This document shows positions 8,003 through 16,339 of a DNA stretch of 64,000 nucleotides, piece by piece. Both the position numbers and the translations under genes were made by a program. The notes under the pieces are model-generated. The model did not search any database. It saw only the letters and a list, made by a program, of their open reading frames with translations, and was not told the origin of the DNA. The stretch lies in the NCBI RefSeq assembly GCF_014651935.1, contig NZ_BMXV01000003.1, positions 62,001-126,000 on the forward strand, given 5' to 3'. Each line of letters begins with the position of its first letter. Positions within the stretch are counted from its first letter, which is position 1. The stretch comes from Marinobacter zhanjiangensis (GTDB lineage: Bacteria > Pseudomonadota > Gammaproteobacteria > Pseudomonadales > Oleiphilaceae).

Positions 8003-8197
8003 GGTGGCTCCTTCTTTTCGTTGTCCTGTCCGGCGCCCGTGTGACCAATTATGTGACCAGACGGGCAATATTTCTACTATAAGGGCCGAATATGACATTT
8101 AAAGGTCCAGCTATCATTGCGCAGGTGTTACGCAGAGATCAGCAGAGTCGGTTCACTGCTGGTGGTCGACTTGACCGGGCGCCGCATATCGGCAGGA

Positions 8198-8542
8198 TCA
8201 CGAATCAGGCGGGGGTGGGCGACGATTGGAACGCTTGTCTTCCCAGCTCAGCTCCCGTGGGTCGTACCAGCCCAGTTGGTGCCATACTTGGTCGCGGGTG
8301 GAGTGGGACAGGGACTTCCAGAGTGTTTCGAAGTCTTCCAGCGCCCGGTCCCTCTGCCGCCGCTGCCGGCTCCTCAGGCGATTGATCAGCTGTGGCAGTC
8401 TCAGGGCATCGCCCAGCTGGCCCGGCACCAGCACGTCCTGCCCCATCACCTTGCGGCGATGGGTGCGGCGTGCCAGGACGCCGGCGAGGGCCTGGGCAGC
8501 CTGTAATGCGGTTTCCTCGTTAAAGCCTTCGCCTGATACCAT
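8198..8542 (-). CDS. Hypothetical protein, 114 residues, charged and helical
   Basis: The frame MVSGEGFNEETALQAAQALA... is 114 residues, rich in Arg, Gln and Glu, and ends in a proline-rich tail. It is predicted mostly helical, with no signal peptide, membrane segment or recognisable motif. ATG 8542 is preceded by AAGG at suitable distance. The opposite strand holds a similarly long frame (8117-8506), so this assignment is tentative; the charged composition and the ribosome site favour the minus strand. No function can be assigned. Confidence 0.45.
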   Translation of the reverse strand: MVSGEGFNEETALQAAQALAGVLARRTHRRKVMGQDVLVPGQLGDALRLPQLINRLRSRQRRQRDRALEDFETLWKSLSHSTRDQVWHQLGWYDPRELSWEDKRSNRRPPPPDS

Positions 8543-8568
8543 TGTGACCTTTCGCAGCCGGTAGTGTG

Positions 8569-8641
8569 GTTCGGGTAATTACTGACCCGCTGGGTGATGC
8601 CGAGACCTCAGTGGCTCAGCAGGGCAGCGAATTACCCGAAC
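8569..8641. repeat. Stem-loop element B with GTTCGGGTAATT-type ends
   Basis: A 73-base element with perfect 12-bp terminal inverted repeats, GTTCGGGTAATT (8569-8580) and AATTACCCGAAC (8630-8641). The inner parts are partly complementary as well (CTGACCCGCTGGG against CTGCCCTGCTGAG when the right side is reversed). It lies in the 281-base gap between the 8198-8542 gene (minus) and the AI-2E-type transporter (plus), together with their presumed promoters. Confidence 0.6.
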
Positions 8642-8823
8642 GGCAACCAGGTTTCCAGGGCATTGCGGGATCGTCGTACGTCCCGGATGAGCAGGACGGC
8701 ACACAAAAACATAGCCGCCCTTTATCGGAAATGCCCAAACCGATTACTATAACGCCATCGGGGCTGGACTGGCCATTCCGCGGGCTGCCCGATCCTTACA
8801 TCTGCACAAAGGAATGCTGTTCA

Positions 8824-9897
8824 ATGAAGTACGAGAGCCTGGAGCGCTGGACCTTCCTGGCAAGCCTGTTACTGGTTTCGCTGGCCTTTCTGTTCCTCCT
8901 GAAACCGTTTCTGGGCCCGATCTTCTGGGCCGTGGCTATTGCCGTAATTTTCCACCCCGTGCAGCAGCGGCTGATTCGGCGCCTGGGTGATCGCCCCAGC
9001 CTGGTAGCCTTGCTGACGCTGCTGGTGTGTATGGTGATTGTCATCATGCCGGTATTGGTGCTGGTGTCCTCCATGGTGGCCGAGGGTCTGTCCATCTACC
9101 AGAAAATACAGGACGGTGACATTCGCCCGGGAGAGTACATTGACCAGGTCAATCAATCGTTCCCGGCGATAGAGGCCTTCCTTGCCCAGTTCAACCTGGA
9201 TTTTGCCGAGCTTCGGGACCGGATGGCCTCGGGCTTCGCGGGGGCCAGCCAGTTCCTGGCCAAGCAGGCTCTGGACCTGGGCCAGAATACCTTCCGGTTC
9301 TTCCTTAATCTGGCGTTGATGATCTACCTGGCGTTTTTTCTGTTGCGGGACGGTTCGCGGCTGGTCGAGCTGCTGATCCAGGCATTGCCGCTGGGCGATG
9401 AGCGTGAGCGCCTGCTGTTTACCAAGTTTGCCGAAGTGACCCGGGCCACCGTGAAGGGCAACCTGCTTATTGCGATCATCCAGGGGGCGCTTGGCGGTTT
9501 GATCTTCTGGGTTCTGGGCGTCACCGGTGCCGTGCTCTGGGGCGTGGTGATGGCGATCTTCTCGCTGCTCCCCGCCGTTGGCGCAGCGGTGGTGTGGGTG
9601 CCCGTGGCGATCTATCTGGTGGCCATCGGCGACTACGTGCCGGCAGCGGTGCTGACCGGGTTCGGGGCTGTGGTTATCGGCCTGGCAGACAATCTGCTGC
9701 GGCCGATTCTGGTGGGCCGGGACACCAAATTGCCGGACTACATCGTGCTGCTTTCCACCCTTGGTGGTCTGGTGATGTTCGGTATCAACGGCTTCGTGAT
9801 GGGGCCTCTGGTAGCCGCGCTGTTCATGGCTTTCTGGGGGTTGTTTATCCGGGAATTCACGCATCAGGAACCGGTGTCGACACATCCGCATGAATAA
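8824..9897 (+). CDS. AI-2E family transporter (PerM/TqsA-like)
   Basis: A 357-residue inner-membrane protein of the AI-2E exporter superfamily. Paired N-terminal membrane helices (about 11-55) are followed by a third helix, a soluble segment with YIDQVNQSFPAIEAF, and a C-terminal membrane block. That block contains the family signatures VKGNLLIAIIQGALGGL, PAVGAAVVWVPVAIYL, LADNLLRPILVG and LGGLVMFGINGFVMGPLVAALF. Members export quorum signals or serve in ion transport, and substrate is not predictable here. ATG 8824 follows AAAGGA and starts MKYESLERW directly before the first helix; longer in-frame starts upstream run through repeat element B. It is convergent with ilvD across a terminator-like hairpin. 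Confidence 0.87.
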   Translation: MKYESLERWTFLASLLLVSLAFLFLLKPFLGPIFWAVAIAVIFHPVQQRLIRRLGDRPSLVALLTLLVCMVIVIMPVLVLVSSMVAEGLSIYQKIQDGDIRPGEYIDQVNQSFPAIEAFLAQFNLDFAELRDRMASGFAGASQFLAKQALDLGQNTFRFFLNLALMIYLAFFLLRDGSRLVELLIQALPLGDERERLLFTKFAEVTRATVKGNLLIAIIQGALGGLIFWVLGVTGAVLWGVVMAIFSLLPAVGAAVVWVPVAIYLVAIGDYVPAAVLTGFGAVVIGLADNLLRPILVGRDTKLPDYIVLLSTLGGLVMFGINGFVMGPLVAALFMAFWGLFIREFTHQEPVSTHPHE

Positions 9898-9907
9898 ATA
9901 AACGGGG

Positions 9908-9955
9908 CCGGCCACCACTACCCGATGGTTTTCGTCTTCCGGTAGCGATGGCCGG
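9908..9955. terminator. Hairpin between convergent genes, likely bidirectional terminator
   Basis: CCGGCCACCACTACC (9908-9922) pairs with GGTAGCGATGGCCGG (9941-9955) at 13 of 15 positions. It sits between the ends of the AI-2E-type gene (plus) and ilvD (minus). There is no long T-tract on either side, so intrinsic termination would be weak. Confidence 0.5.
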
Positions 9956-9963
9956 GGCCGGTT

Positions 9964-11799
9964 TCAGTCCAGCATCGACAGGTCCCGCACGGCGCCCTTG
10001 TCGGCGCTTGTCGCGAGCAGGGCATAGGCCTTGAGGGCAGCCGAGACCTTGCGGATACGGGGCGCGGCCGGTTTCCAGCCTTCCATGTCGCGCTGCTCCC
10101 GGCGGCGATCCAGTTCGTGCTGATCAATTTCCACATTGATGGTGCGGCCGGGAATATCGATGCGTATCTGGTCGCCGTTCTCGATCAGGCCGATAGCGCC
10201 GCCCGCTGCGGCTTCCGGCGAGGCGTGCCCGATGGACAGGCCGGAAGTGCCACCGGAGAAGCGGCCATCCGTCAGCAGGGCGCAGTCCTTGCCGAGCCCT
10301 TTGGACTTGAGGTAACTGGTGGGATAGAGCATTTCCTGCATGCCTGGCCCCCCTTTCGGCCCCTCATAGCGAATGATGACCACCTCCCCGGGCCTGACCT
10401 GATCGCCGAGGATGCTTTCAACCGCTGCGTCCTGGCTCTCGAAAACTCTGGCAGTACCCTCGAATACATGGATGCTTTCGTCCACGCCGGCGGTCTTCAC
10501 CACACAGCCGTCCAGGGCAATGTTGCCGTAAAGTACCGCCAGGCCGCCCTCGGACGAGTAGGCGTGAGCCACCGAACGGATACAACCCTGCTCCCGGTCG
10601 CCGTCCAGTGAGGGCCAGCGAGTGCTCTGGCTGAAGGCATCCTGGCTGGCAATACCCGCCGGCCCGGCCTTGTAGAAGTCGATTACCTCCGGGGTCGGGT
10701 TACGCATGATGTCCCAGGTATCCAGGGCCTCGGCCATGGTTTTGCTGTGGACCGTGGGCAGGTCGGTATTGATCAGCCCGCCCCGTTCCAGCTCGCCCAG
10801 TATGCCCATGATGCCGCCGGCCCTGTGCACGTCTTCCATGTGGTAGTTCGGGGAGTTGGGGGCCACCTTGCACAGTTGCGGCACCTTGCGGGAAAGCTGA
10901 TCGATCTCGTTCAGGGTAAAGGGCACTCTGCCTTCCTGGGCCGCTGCCAGCAGGTGCAGGATGGTGTTGGTGGAGCCGCCCATGGCGATGTCCATGGTCA
11001 TGGCGTTCTCGAAGGCGGCCATGGATGCAATGCTCAGGGGCAGCACGCTGGCATCGTCCTGTTGGTAATAGCGCTGCGCATTCGCCACAATCTGGCGACC
11101 GGCCCATCTGAACAGGCGCTCGCGGTCGGCGTGAGTGGCCAGCATCGAGCCATTCCCGGGCAGTGCCAGGCCGATGGCTTCGGTCAGGCAGTTCATGGAG
11201 TTGGCGGTGAACATGCCGGAACAGGAGCCGCAGGTGGGGCACGCACTGCGCTCGTACTCTTCGACCTGCTCGTCGCTGGCATTGGGGTCGGCGGCAATGA
11301 CCATGGCGTCCACCAGGTCCAGCTTGTGGTCGGACAGTTTGGTCTTGCCAGCTTCCATGGGGCCGCCGGAAACGAAGATGGTGGGGATGTTGAGGCGCAT
11401 GGCGGCCATCAGCATCCCCGGAGTGATCTTGTCACAGTTGGAGATGCAGACCAGCGCATCGGCGCAGTGGGCGTTGACCATGTACTCCACGGAATCGGCA
11501 ATGATCTCCCTGGAGGGCAGCGAGTAGAGCATGCCGTCGTGTCCCATGGCGATGCCGTCGTCCACGGCAATGGTGTTGAACTCCTTGGCAACACCACCGG
11601 CGGCCTCGATCTCACGGCATACCAGCTGGCCCAGGTCCTTCAGATGAACATGGCCGGGGACAAACTGGGTGAAGGAGTTGGCCACGGCAATGATCGGTTT
11701 GCCGAAGTCGTCGTCCTTCATGCCGGTGGCACGCCACAGGGCCCTTGCACCCGCCATGTTGCGTCCGGCGGTTGAGGTTCGTGAACGATAGTCTGGCAT
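9964..11799 (-). CDS. ilvD: Dihydroxy-acid dehydratase
   Basis: IlvD dehydrates 2,3-dihydroxy-isovalerate and 2,3-dihydroxy-3-methylvalerate, the third common step of valine and isoleucine synthesis; it also feeds leucine and pantothenate. The 611-residue length fits the proteobacterial enzyme. Fe-S ligand motifs are visible: [11 protein letters not shown] near residue 120 and [19 protein letters not shown] near 195. [13 protein letters not shown] and the C-terminal [16 protein letters not shown], with the active-site serine region, are also present. It starts [20 protein letters not shown], as in E. coli. It appears monocistronic, and no other branched-chain genes are in the window. Confidence 0.97.
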   Translation of the reverse strand: MPDYRSRTSTAGRNMAGARALWRATGMKDDDFGKPIIAVANSFTQFVPGHVHLKDLGQLVCREIEAAGGVAKEFNTIAVDDGIAMGHDGMLYSLPSREIIADSVEYMVNAHCADALVCISNCDKITPGMLMAAMRLNIPTIFVSGGPMEAGKTKLSDHKLDLVDAMVIAADPNASDEQVEEYERSACPTCGSCSGMFTANSMNCLTEAIGLALPGNGSMLATHADRERLFRWAGRQIVANAQRYYQQDDASVLPLSIASMAAFENAMTMDIAMGGSTNTILHLLAAAQEGRVPFTLNEIDQLSRKVPQLCKVAPNSPNYHMEDVHRAGGIMGILGELERGGLINTDLPTVHSKTMAEALDTWDIMRNPTPEVIDFYKAGPAGIASQDAFSQSTRWPSLDGDREQGCIRSVAHAYSSEGGLAVLYGNIALDGCVVKTAGVDESIHVFEGTARVFESQDAAVESILGDQVRPGEVVIIRYEGPKGGPGMQEMLYPTSYLKSKGLGKDCALLTDGRFSGGTSGLSIGHASPEAAAGGAIGLIENGDQIRIDIPGRTINVEIDQHELDRRREQRDMEGWKPAAPRIRKVSAALKAYALLATSADKGAVRDLSMLD

Positions 11800-12003
11800 G
11801 GCTTGAGTCTCTCATCATGGGCGTCTGGAAAAGCCATTGAGAATACCAGATTCCCGTGAAGGCGGATGGTTGTTTTCCCGCCCTGTATTTACAATAATCT
11901 TCGGGTCAGGTGGGCGACCGGTCACCCTGGCAGACGTTTTCCCGGGGGAGGTGATGCCGGCAGTGTCCGGCTATCCCGCGCAGTCCAGAACAGGGAGTTG
12001 TCC

Positions 12004-13254
12004 ATGACCGTTCGTGAAAACCTGGATCTCAGGCGCCTGAGAGAATTCCATTCCCTGAATCGTCTCTCTGACGAGCAACTCGTGGTGCTGGTCAACCGCG
12101 CTGAGCGCAGGGTTCACCGCCCCGGCCAGAAGGTGCTGGAGAGGGGCGCCCGTGACGGCATGGACTTTTTCCTGCTGGACGGGGCGGTGGAGCTGGTCGC
12201 GGCGGATGGTCGTCGCGCCACAGTCACCGCCGGAACCGAGCAGGCCCTGAATGCCATTGCCCGCCTCCAGCCGCGGGTGTATGACGTTACCGCTATCAAG
12301 CCCTGTCAGTTCCTGGTGATCGAGCAGGCAGTTCTGAACAACCTGCTGCAGTCGGCTCCCCTGGAGCACTCGGATGACATGACCGATGGCGACATGGACG
12401 CCGACGAAGACCACCAGCTGCTGATGGAGTTTTACGCGGAATTGCGGTCCAACCAGGTCAGCCTGCCCAGTATGCCGGATGTGGCCTGGAAGGTGCGGCG
12501 CCTGGCGGACCAGGAAGACTCGTCCGCGGAGGATATCGGCAAGGCCATTACCGCAGACCCGGCCATGTCGGCCAAGCTGGTGCGGGCCTGCAACAGTGCG
12601 CTCTATCGTGGCTATGGCGAGGTGCGCAACGTTCGTGATGCGGTGGTGCGGTTAGGTACCAGGACGACCCGGCAGCTGGTCACGGTATTCGCCATGCGGG
12701 AAGTGTTCCGTAGCCGCCAGCCGCAACTGCAGAAAGCCATGGATGAGCTCTGGCATGAGGCAAGGAACGTGGGCGCCCTGGCCTATGTGCTGGCCGAGTC
12801 GGCAACCCGTGTTGATCCGGAGGAAGCAATGCTGGCCGGCTTGCTCCACAATATCGGTGCGGTGCCGGTACTGGTGCATGCCGAGCATCACCCTTCGCTG
12901 GTTGCCAACCCGGAAGCGCTTCGCAAGGCCATCACGGGGCTGCAGTCGGATATCAGCGCGGCCATCCTGGAAAACTGGCGCTTTCCGGAAGCCTTTGTGG
13001 AAGCGGCACGGCACGGTGATGACTGGCATTACGAATGCGCGCAGGACAAGCCGCAACTGGTGGATCTGGTGATTGTCTCGCGTCTGCACGCACAGATATC
13101 CGCCGGCCGGAACGAGGGGCTGCCGGAGTTCGAGCAGGTCCCCGCCTACCGCCGGCTGGGGGCGCTGGAACTGACCGCGTCCCGCAGCCTGAAACTGCTT
13201 GCTGCGGCGCGGGATAGGCTCGATCAGCTTCAGGATCTGCTATCCCCGCGCTGA
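12004..13254 (+). CDS. HDOD domain protein with N-terminal cNMP-binding-like region
   Basis: A 416-residue cytoplasmic protein. Residues about 1-115 resemble a cyclic-nucleotide-binding fold (LSDEQLVVLVNRAERRVHRPGQKVLERGARDGMDFFLLDGAVELV), without an obvious complete phosphate-binding cassette. After an acidic linker (DDMTDGDMDADEDH), an HDOD domain runs from about 145 to 340, with SLPSMPDVAWKVRRLADQ, DPAMSAKLVRACNSALY, VRNVRDAVVRLGTR and AGLLHNIG. HDOD domains are HD-phosphohydrolase relatives that usually lack catalysis and act in signalling. ATG 12004 follows GGGAG; earlier in-frame starts code for an arginine/glycine-rich stretch unlike protein. The target is unknown. Confidence 0.85.
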   Translation: MTVRENLDLRRLREFHSLNRLSDEQLVVLVNRAERRVHRPGQKVLERGARDGMDFFLLDGAVELVAADGRRATVTAGTEQALNAIARLQPRVYDVTAIKPCQFLVIEQAVLNNLLQSAPLEHSDDMTDGDMDADEDHQLLMEFYAELRSNQVSLPSMPDVAWKVRRLADQEDSSAEDIGKAITADPAMSAKLVRACNSALYRGYGEVRNVRDAVVRLGTRTTRQLVTVFAMREVFRSRQPQLQKAMDELWHEARNVGALAYVLAESATRVDPEEAMLAGLLHNIGAVPVLVHAEHHPSLVANPEALRKAITGLQSDISAAILENWRFPEAFVEAARHGDDWHYECAQDKPQLVDLVIVSRLHAQISAGRNEGLPEFEQVPAYRRLGALELTASRSLKLLAAARDRLDQLQDLLSPR

Positions 13255-13285
13255 ATACACCCCAAACCGGCGACCGGAGTTACCA

Positions 13286-13876
13286 TTGCTGACCCATACA
13301 CTGGACCATGTGCCGTTGTTTCCGCTGAGTGCCACGGTGCTCCCGGGCGGTCGCATTCCGTTGCAACTGTTCGAGCCCCGCTATCTGGACATGCTCGCCC
13401 GCTGTATGCGCGAGCAGCGCGGGTTTGTGGTGCTGCTGCTGAGAGAGGGCCACGAGGCGGCTGCGGACGCGGTGTTTTACGACATCGGCACCTACGTGCA
13501 GATCGTTGATTTCCAGCAGATGGATAACGGCCTGCTCGGTATTACCGCAGAAGGGTTGTGGAAAGTCGCTGTCCATCGTAGCTGGCAGGCGCCGGACGGG
13601 CTCAACCTGGGTGATGTGGAACGTCTCGCGGACGAGCCCGAAGATGCGCTTCCGCCAGCGCATTCCGAGCTGGCATCGGTACTGAGGGCGTTGTTGCGCC
13701 ACCCGATGGTCAACCGGCTCGAACTGAAAGTGGATTACTCCAGTGCCCGGGAAGTGGGCTGGCGGCTCACCGAACTGCTGCCGCTGGATAGCCAGGAAAA
13801 ACAGCGGCTGCTGGAGTATCAGGACCCGCTGGAACGACTGGACCGGCTCGCCTCCCTGCTCGACACCATGGAATAG
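13286..13876 (+). CDS. Stand-alone LON substrate-binding domain protein
   Basis: A 196-residue protein that matches the N-terminal substrate-binding domain of Lon protease but has no ATPase or peptidase domain. The core motif PLFPLSATVLPGGRIPLQLFEPRY (about 10-33) is the typical LON start, followed by YLDMLARCM and FYDIGTYVQIVDFQQMDNGLLGITAEG. Such proteins are common in proteobacteria and their role is not defined. I chose the TTG at 13286 because GGAG precedes it by six bases and the conserved part begins there; an upstream in-frame start at 13199 would overlap the HDOD gene by 56 bases with unconserved sequence. It begins 31 bases after the HDOD gene. Confidence 0.82.
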   Translation: MLTHTLDHVPLFPLSATVLPGGRIPLQLFEPRYLDMLARCMREQRGFVVLLLREGHEAAADAVFYDIGTYVQIVDFQQMDNGLLGITAEGLWKVAVHRSWQAPDGLNLGDVERLADEPEDALPPAHSELASVLRALLRHPMVNRLELKVDYSSAREVGWRLTELLPLDSQEKQRLLEYQDPLERLDRLASLLDTME

Positions 13877-13892
13877 CGCCCAGCCCTCACAG

Positions 13893-15341
13893 TCAGAGTG
13901 CCGGCGCGTAGGCTTGCACGGCCTGCGGCCACTGCCACCAGAGATACCCGAACAGAAAGACTACCCACAGGCTGATGGCGCCAACAGTGGCGATATCCAG
14001 AGTCAGTGGTGAATGGTCATGGCGGCTAAAGCTGGCCCTCACCAGCCCGCAGATGGCGAGCCCCAGCAGGATTCCCCCGACCATATCCGAGAACCAGTGA
14101 ACCCCCAGAATCACCCGGCTGAAGGCAACCAGCAACATGGGAACGCTGAAGATCAGGTATACCCGCCAGCGGCGGGACGGTCGCCACTCCCGCGCGACAA
14201 AGGCACTGGCGAGACCCAGGAAGACGGTAATGCCCGTGGCATGACCGCTGGGAAAAGCAAAGCCTGAAGGAGGCTGGTGAACCAGGGATGGCCGTTCTAC
14301 GGACAGTCCGTTCTTTAGCAGGATGACGCTGGCGACTGTGATCAGCAGAGCGCCGAGTACGTGTACGGCAGCGCTGTAATAGCCCCGGAATCCCAGAGCG
14401 GTGGTCAGCAACAGGGTCCCTGCTATCAGTACCGGCGGATCCCCGGTCAGAGTCAGGGCTATGACCAGTGGGTCGGTCAACGGATTGCGAAAGGTGTCGG
14501 TGAGCCGGATAAAAAATTCATCCAGAGGCATCAATACTGGCGTTGCCTGGCTCAGCAGGGCCCAGAGCACGAAGCTGCCAATGGCACCGAGGGCCAGGCT
14601 GATGGACGCCAGGGGGAACTCCTCCCGGCCGCTGGGGCGTTCGCTGGATAGCTGCCGCCATACCCGGTGGGTGGCGGTGTACTCGAACATCTTCCGTTCC
14701 AGCCATTGGTAAAGGCGGCTGCGGCTGCGGAGCCCCAGTTGTATGCGGAAAAACAGAAGATAGGCCGCCAGCAGCACCACGACAGCACCTGCGGCAAGGG
14801 CATAAAGAGCCGGCGGGACTGGCTCCGGGCCGGTAAGAGCCATGCCGACACTATAGCCCGGCAGCAGATAGCAGGGGGACCAGGCCAGGGCCGAGGCAAA
14901 GTTGACCAGGCTGAAGCGCCGGGCTGACATGTTGAAGGCCCCGGCCACCATTGGAATGACCGGTCGGACCGGCCCCACGAAACGCCCTATCACTACGCTT
15001 TTGCCGCCATGGCGAACGAACAGCCGTTCTGCCCGGCGAATCATCTGAGGATACCGACTGAAGGGCCAGACCTGATGCAGGCGGCCGCGCAACCTTCGCC
15101 CCAGCCAGAAACTGATACCGTCACCGATAATGGCGCCGGCGGCACCCCAGGCGAGAAGTTCCATGACGGGTATGCCCGCTTTTCCGGCCAGCACTGCCAC
15201 CGCGAAAAGGATAGCCACACCGGGTACCACAAGGCCGGCCACGGCCAGTGATTCCACCAGCGCCGTCAGGAAGACCGTTCCGGTCACCCAGCCCGGGTTG
15301 GCCGACAGCCACTGTGTCAGCGTGTGAATGGCTTCCTGCAT
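13893..15341 (-). CDS. DedA (VTT) - PAP2 phosphatase fusion membrane protein
   Basis: A 482-residue polytopic membrane protein made of two lipid-active domains. Residues about 1-200 are a DedA/VTT domain: ALVESLAVAGLVVPG, GAAGAIIGDGISFWLGRR and FVGPVRPVIPMVAGAFNMSARRF with the conserved membrane-embedded Arg/Pro motif. Residues about 240-460 are a type 2 phosphatidic acid phosphatase domain with all three motifs: KNGLSVERP, FPSGH and SRVILGVHWFSD. DedA proteins include undecaprenyl-phosphate flippases, and PAP2 membrane enzymes include undecaprenyl-diphosphate phosphatases. One chain could therefore dephosphorylate and recycle the carrier, but this is inference. Its start overlaps the stop of the preceding degenerate-GGDEF gene (TGATG). 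Confidence 0.9.
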   Translation of the reverse strand: MQEAIHTLTQWLSANPGWVTGTVFLTALVESLAVAGLVVPGVAILFAVAVLAGKAGIPVMELLAWGAAGAIIGDGISFWLGRRLRGRLHQVWPFSRYPQMIRRAERLFVRHGGKSVVIGRFVGPVRPVIPMVAGAFNMSARRFSLVNFASALAWSPCYLLPGYSVGMALTGPEPVPPALYALAAGAVVVLLAAYLLFFRIQLGLRSRSRLYQWLERKMFEYTATHRVWRQLSSERPSGREEFPLASISLALGAIGSFVLWALLSQATPVLMPLDEFFIRLTDTFRNPLTDPLVIALTLTGDPPVLIAGTLLLTTALGFRGYYSAAVHVLGALLITVASVILLKNGLSVERPSLVHQPPSGFAFPSGHATGITVFLGLASAFVAREWRPSRRWRVYLIFSVPMLLVAFSRVILGVHWFSDMVGGILLGLAICGLVRASFSRHDHSPLTLDIATVGAISLWVVFLFGYLWWQWPQAVQAYAPAL

Positions 15342-16339
15342 CAGGCAGCCCGGTGGGGATTGGCGGAGAACCAGACCCGGTCATGGCCGCGGCGACCAGC
15401 CTCCTCCAGTGCTTCGGTGGCTCGCTGCCTCAGTCGCTCGGCCAGGGAATCCTGGTTGATATGGGTGGTTGCGCCGATGCTCACTGTCATGCGACCGACC
15501 CGGGGCCATTGCGCCTCGGCGATGCTGCGGCGGATACGCTCGGCTGTGACCCTGGCCCCTTCCTCGTGGGTAAACGGGAGTATCAGACAGAAGCGTCCGT
15601 TACCGAGGAAGTACAGCGTATCGCCGGCGCGGATCAGGGTGAAAAGGTGCTCCGCCAGCTGCCGGTAGAGGCTGTTTGTCTGGTCCGCCCCGAGCATTTC
15701 GAGCACCTGTTCGTGATGATCGATATCCAGCATCAGGATGGATACCGGGTGGGTCGTGGCGCGGGCCCGGCTGATTTCCTTTTGCAGGGTTTCGTCCAGG
15801 AAGCGTGCGTTATGGGCGCCGGTGACCGGGTCAATGATGGCCAGGTCTTCCGCGGACTGGGCCATATGATCATAGTGCCAGCTTGCCAGGCCGGCGCTGG
15901 CAATCAGCAGAACAAAGGCCATGATCGATGGCAGGCTATCGGCCAGGGGCAGGGCGATGGTCAGCAGCATCATCAGGGCCAGCGCCAGGGGGAGCGTGAC
16001 TTTCAGGGCGGAGCGTAATGGCAGTACCAGGAACGCCAGTGCCAGCACCGGAAGGCTCCAGAAGGCGGCGGTGATGGTGCCATTGACCCAGGCCGCCATC
16101 AATGTGAGCAGCTCGAGTGCCAGTGCCAGCGGCACATGCCCGCGGGCGCGGAGCTGATAGGTACTGACCGCCAGAGTGTACAGGCAGCCACCCAGGCTGA
16201 TGGCACTGAGGCCCGCCGACAGATAGAACAGGGAATAGAAGCCGAAACGCAGGTTCTGTAGCGCCAGCATGGCAAAAAACAGGGTACAGAGCCCATAGGC
16301 CAGAGCGCTGGTCACGGTTCTCAGTCGGGTTTCAGTCAT
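15341..16339 (-). CDS. Membrane protein with degenerate GGDEF domain (second of a pair)
   Basis: A 332-residue protein with about six membrane helices (10-155), then a GGDEF-type fold. The domain retains DPVTGAHNARFLDE near 170 and MLDIDHHE (203-210), but the catalytic loop is GNGRF (246-250) in place of GGDEF, and the GTP-binding INDxxGHxxGD region reads LEMLGADQTNS. Loss of the second Gly, Asp and Glu should abolish cyclic-di-GMP synthesis, although AERIRRSI and VSIGAT still mark the fold. No RxxD inhibitory site suitable for binding is evident. It lies between a paralogue-like gene upstream (4-base ATGA overlap) and the DedA-PAP2 gene downstream. Confidence 0.83.
   Translation of the reverse strand: MTETRLRTVTSALAYGLCTLFFAMLALQNLRFGFYSLFYLSAGLSAISLGGCLYTLAVSTYQLRARGHVPLALALELLTLMAAWVNGTITAAFWSLPVLALAFLVLPLRSALKVTLPLALALMMLLTIALPLADSLPSIMAFVLLIASAGLASWHYDHMAQSAEDLAIIDPVTGAHNARFLDETLQKEISRARATTHPVSILMLDIDHHEQVLEMLGADQTNSLYRQLAEHLFTLIRAGDTLYFLGNGRFCLILPFTHEEGARVTAERIRRSIAEAQWPRVGRMTVSIGATTHINQDSLAERLRQRATEALEEAGRRGHDRVWFSANPHRAA

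Noticed and set aside
8117-8506. A 129-codon plus-strand frame opposite the 8198-8542 hypothetical gene
   Set aside because: No ribosome site and hydrophobic/proline-rich antisense composition; the minus strand is preferred, though only moderately.
10747-11775. A 342-codon plus-strand frame inside ilvD
   Set aside because: Antisense to a clear IlvD; valine/glycine/histidine-rich composition with no motifs.
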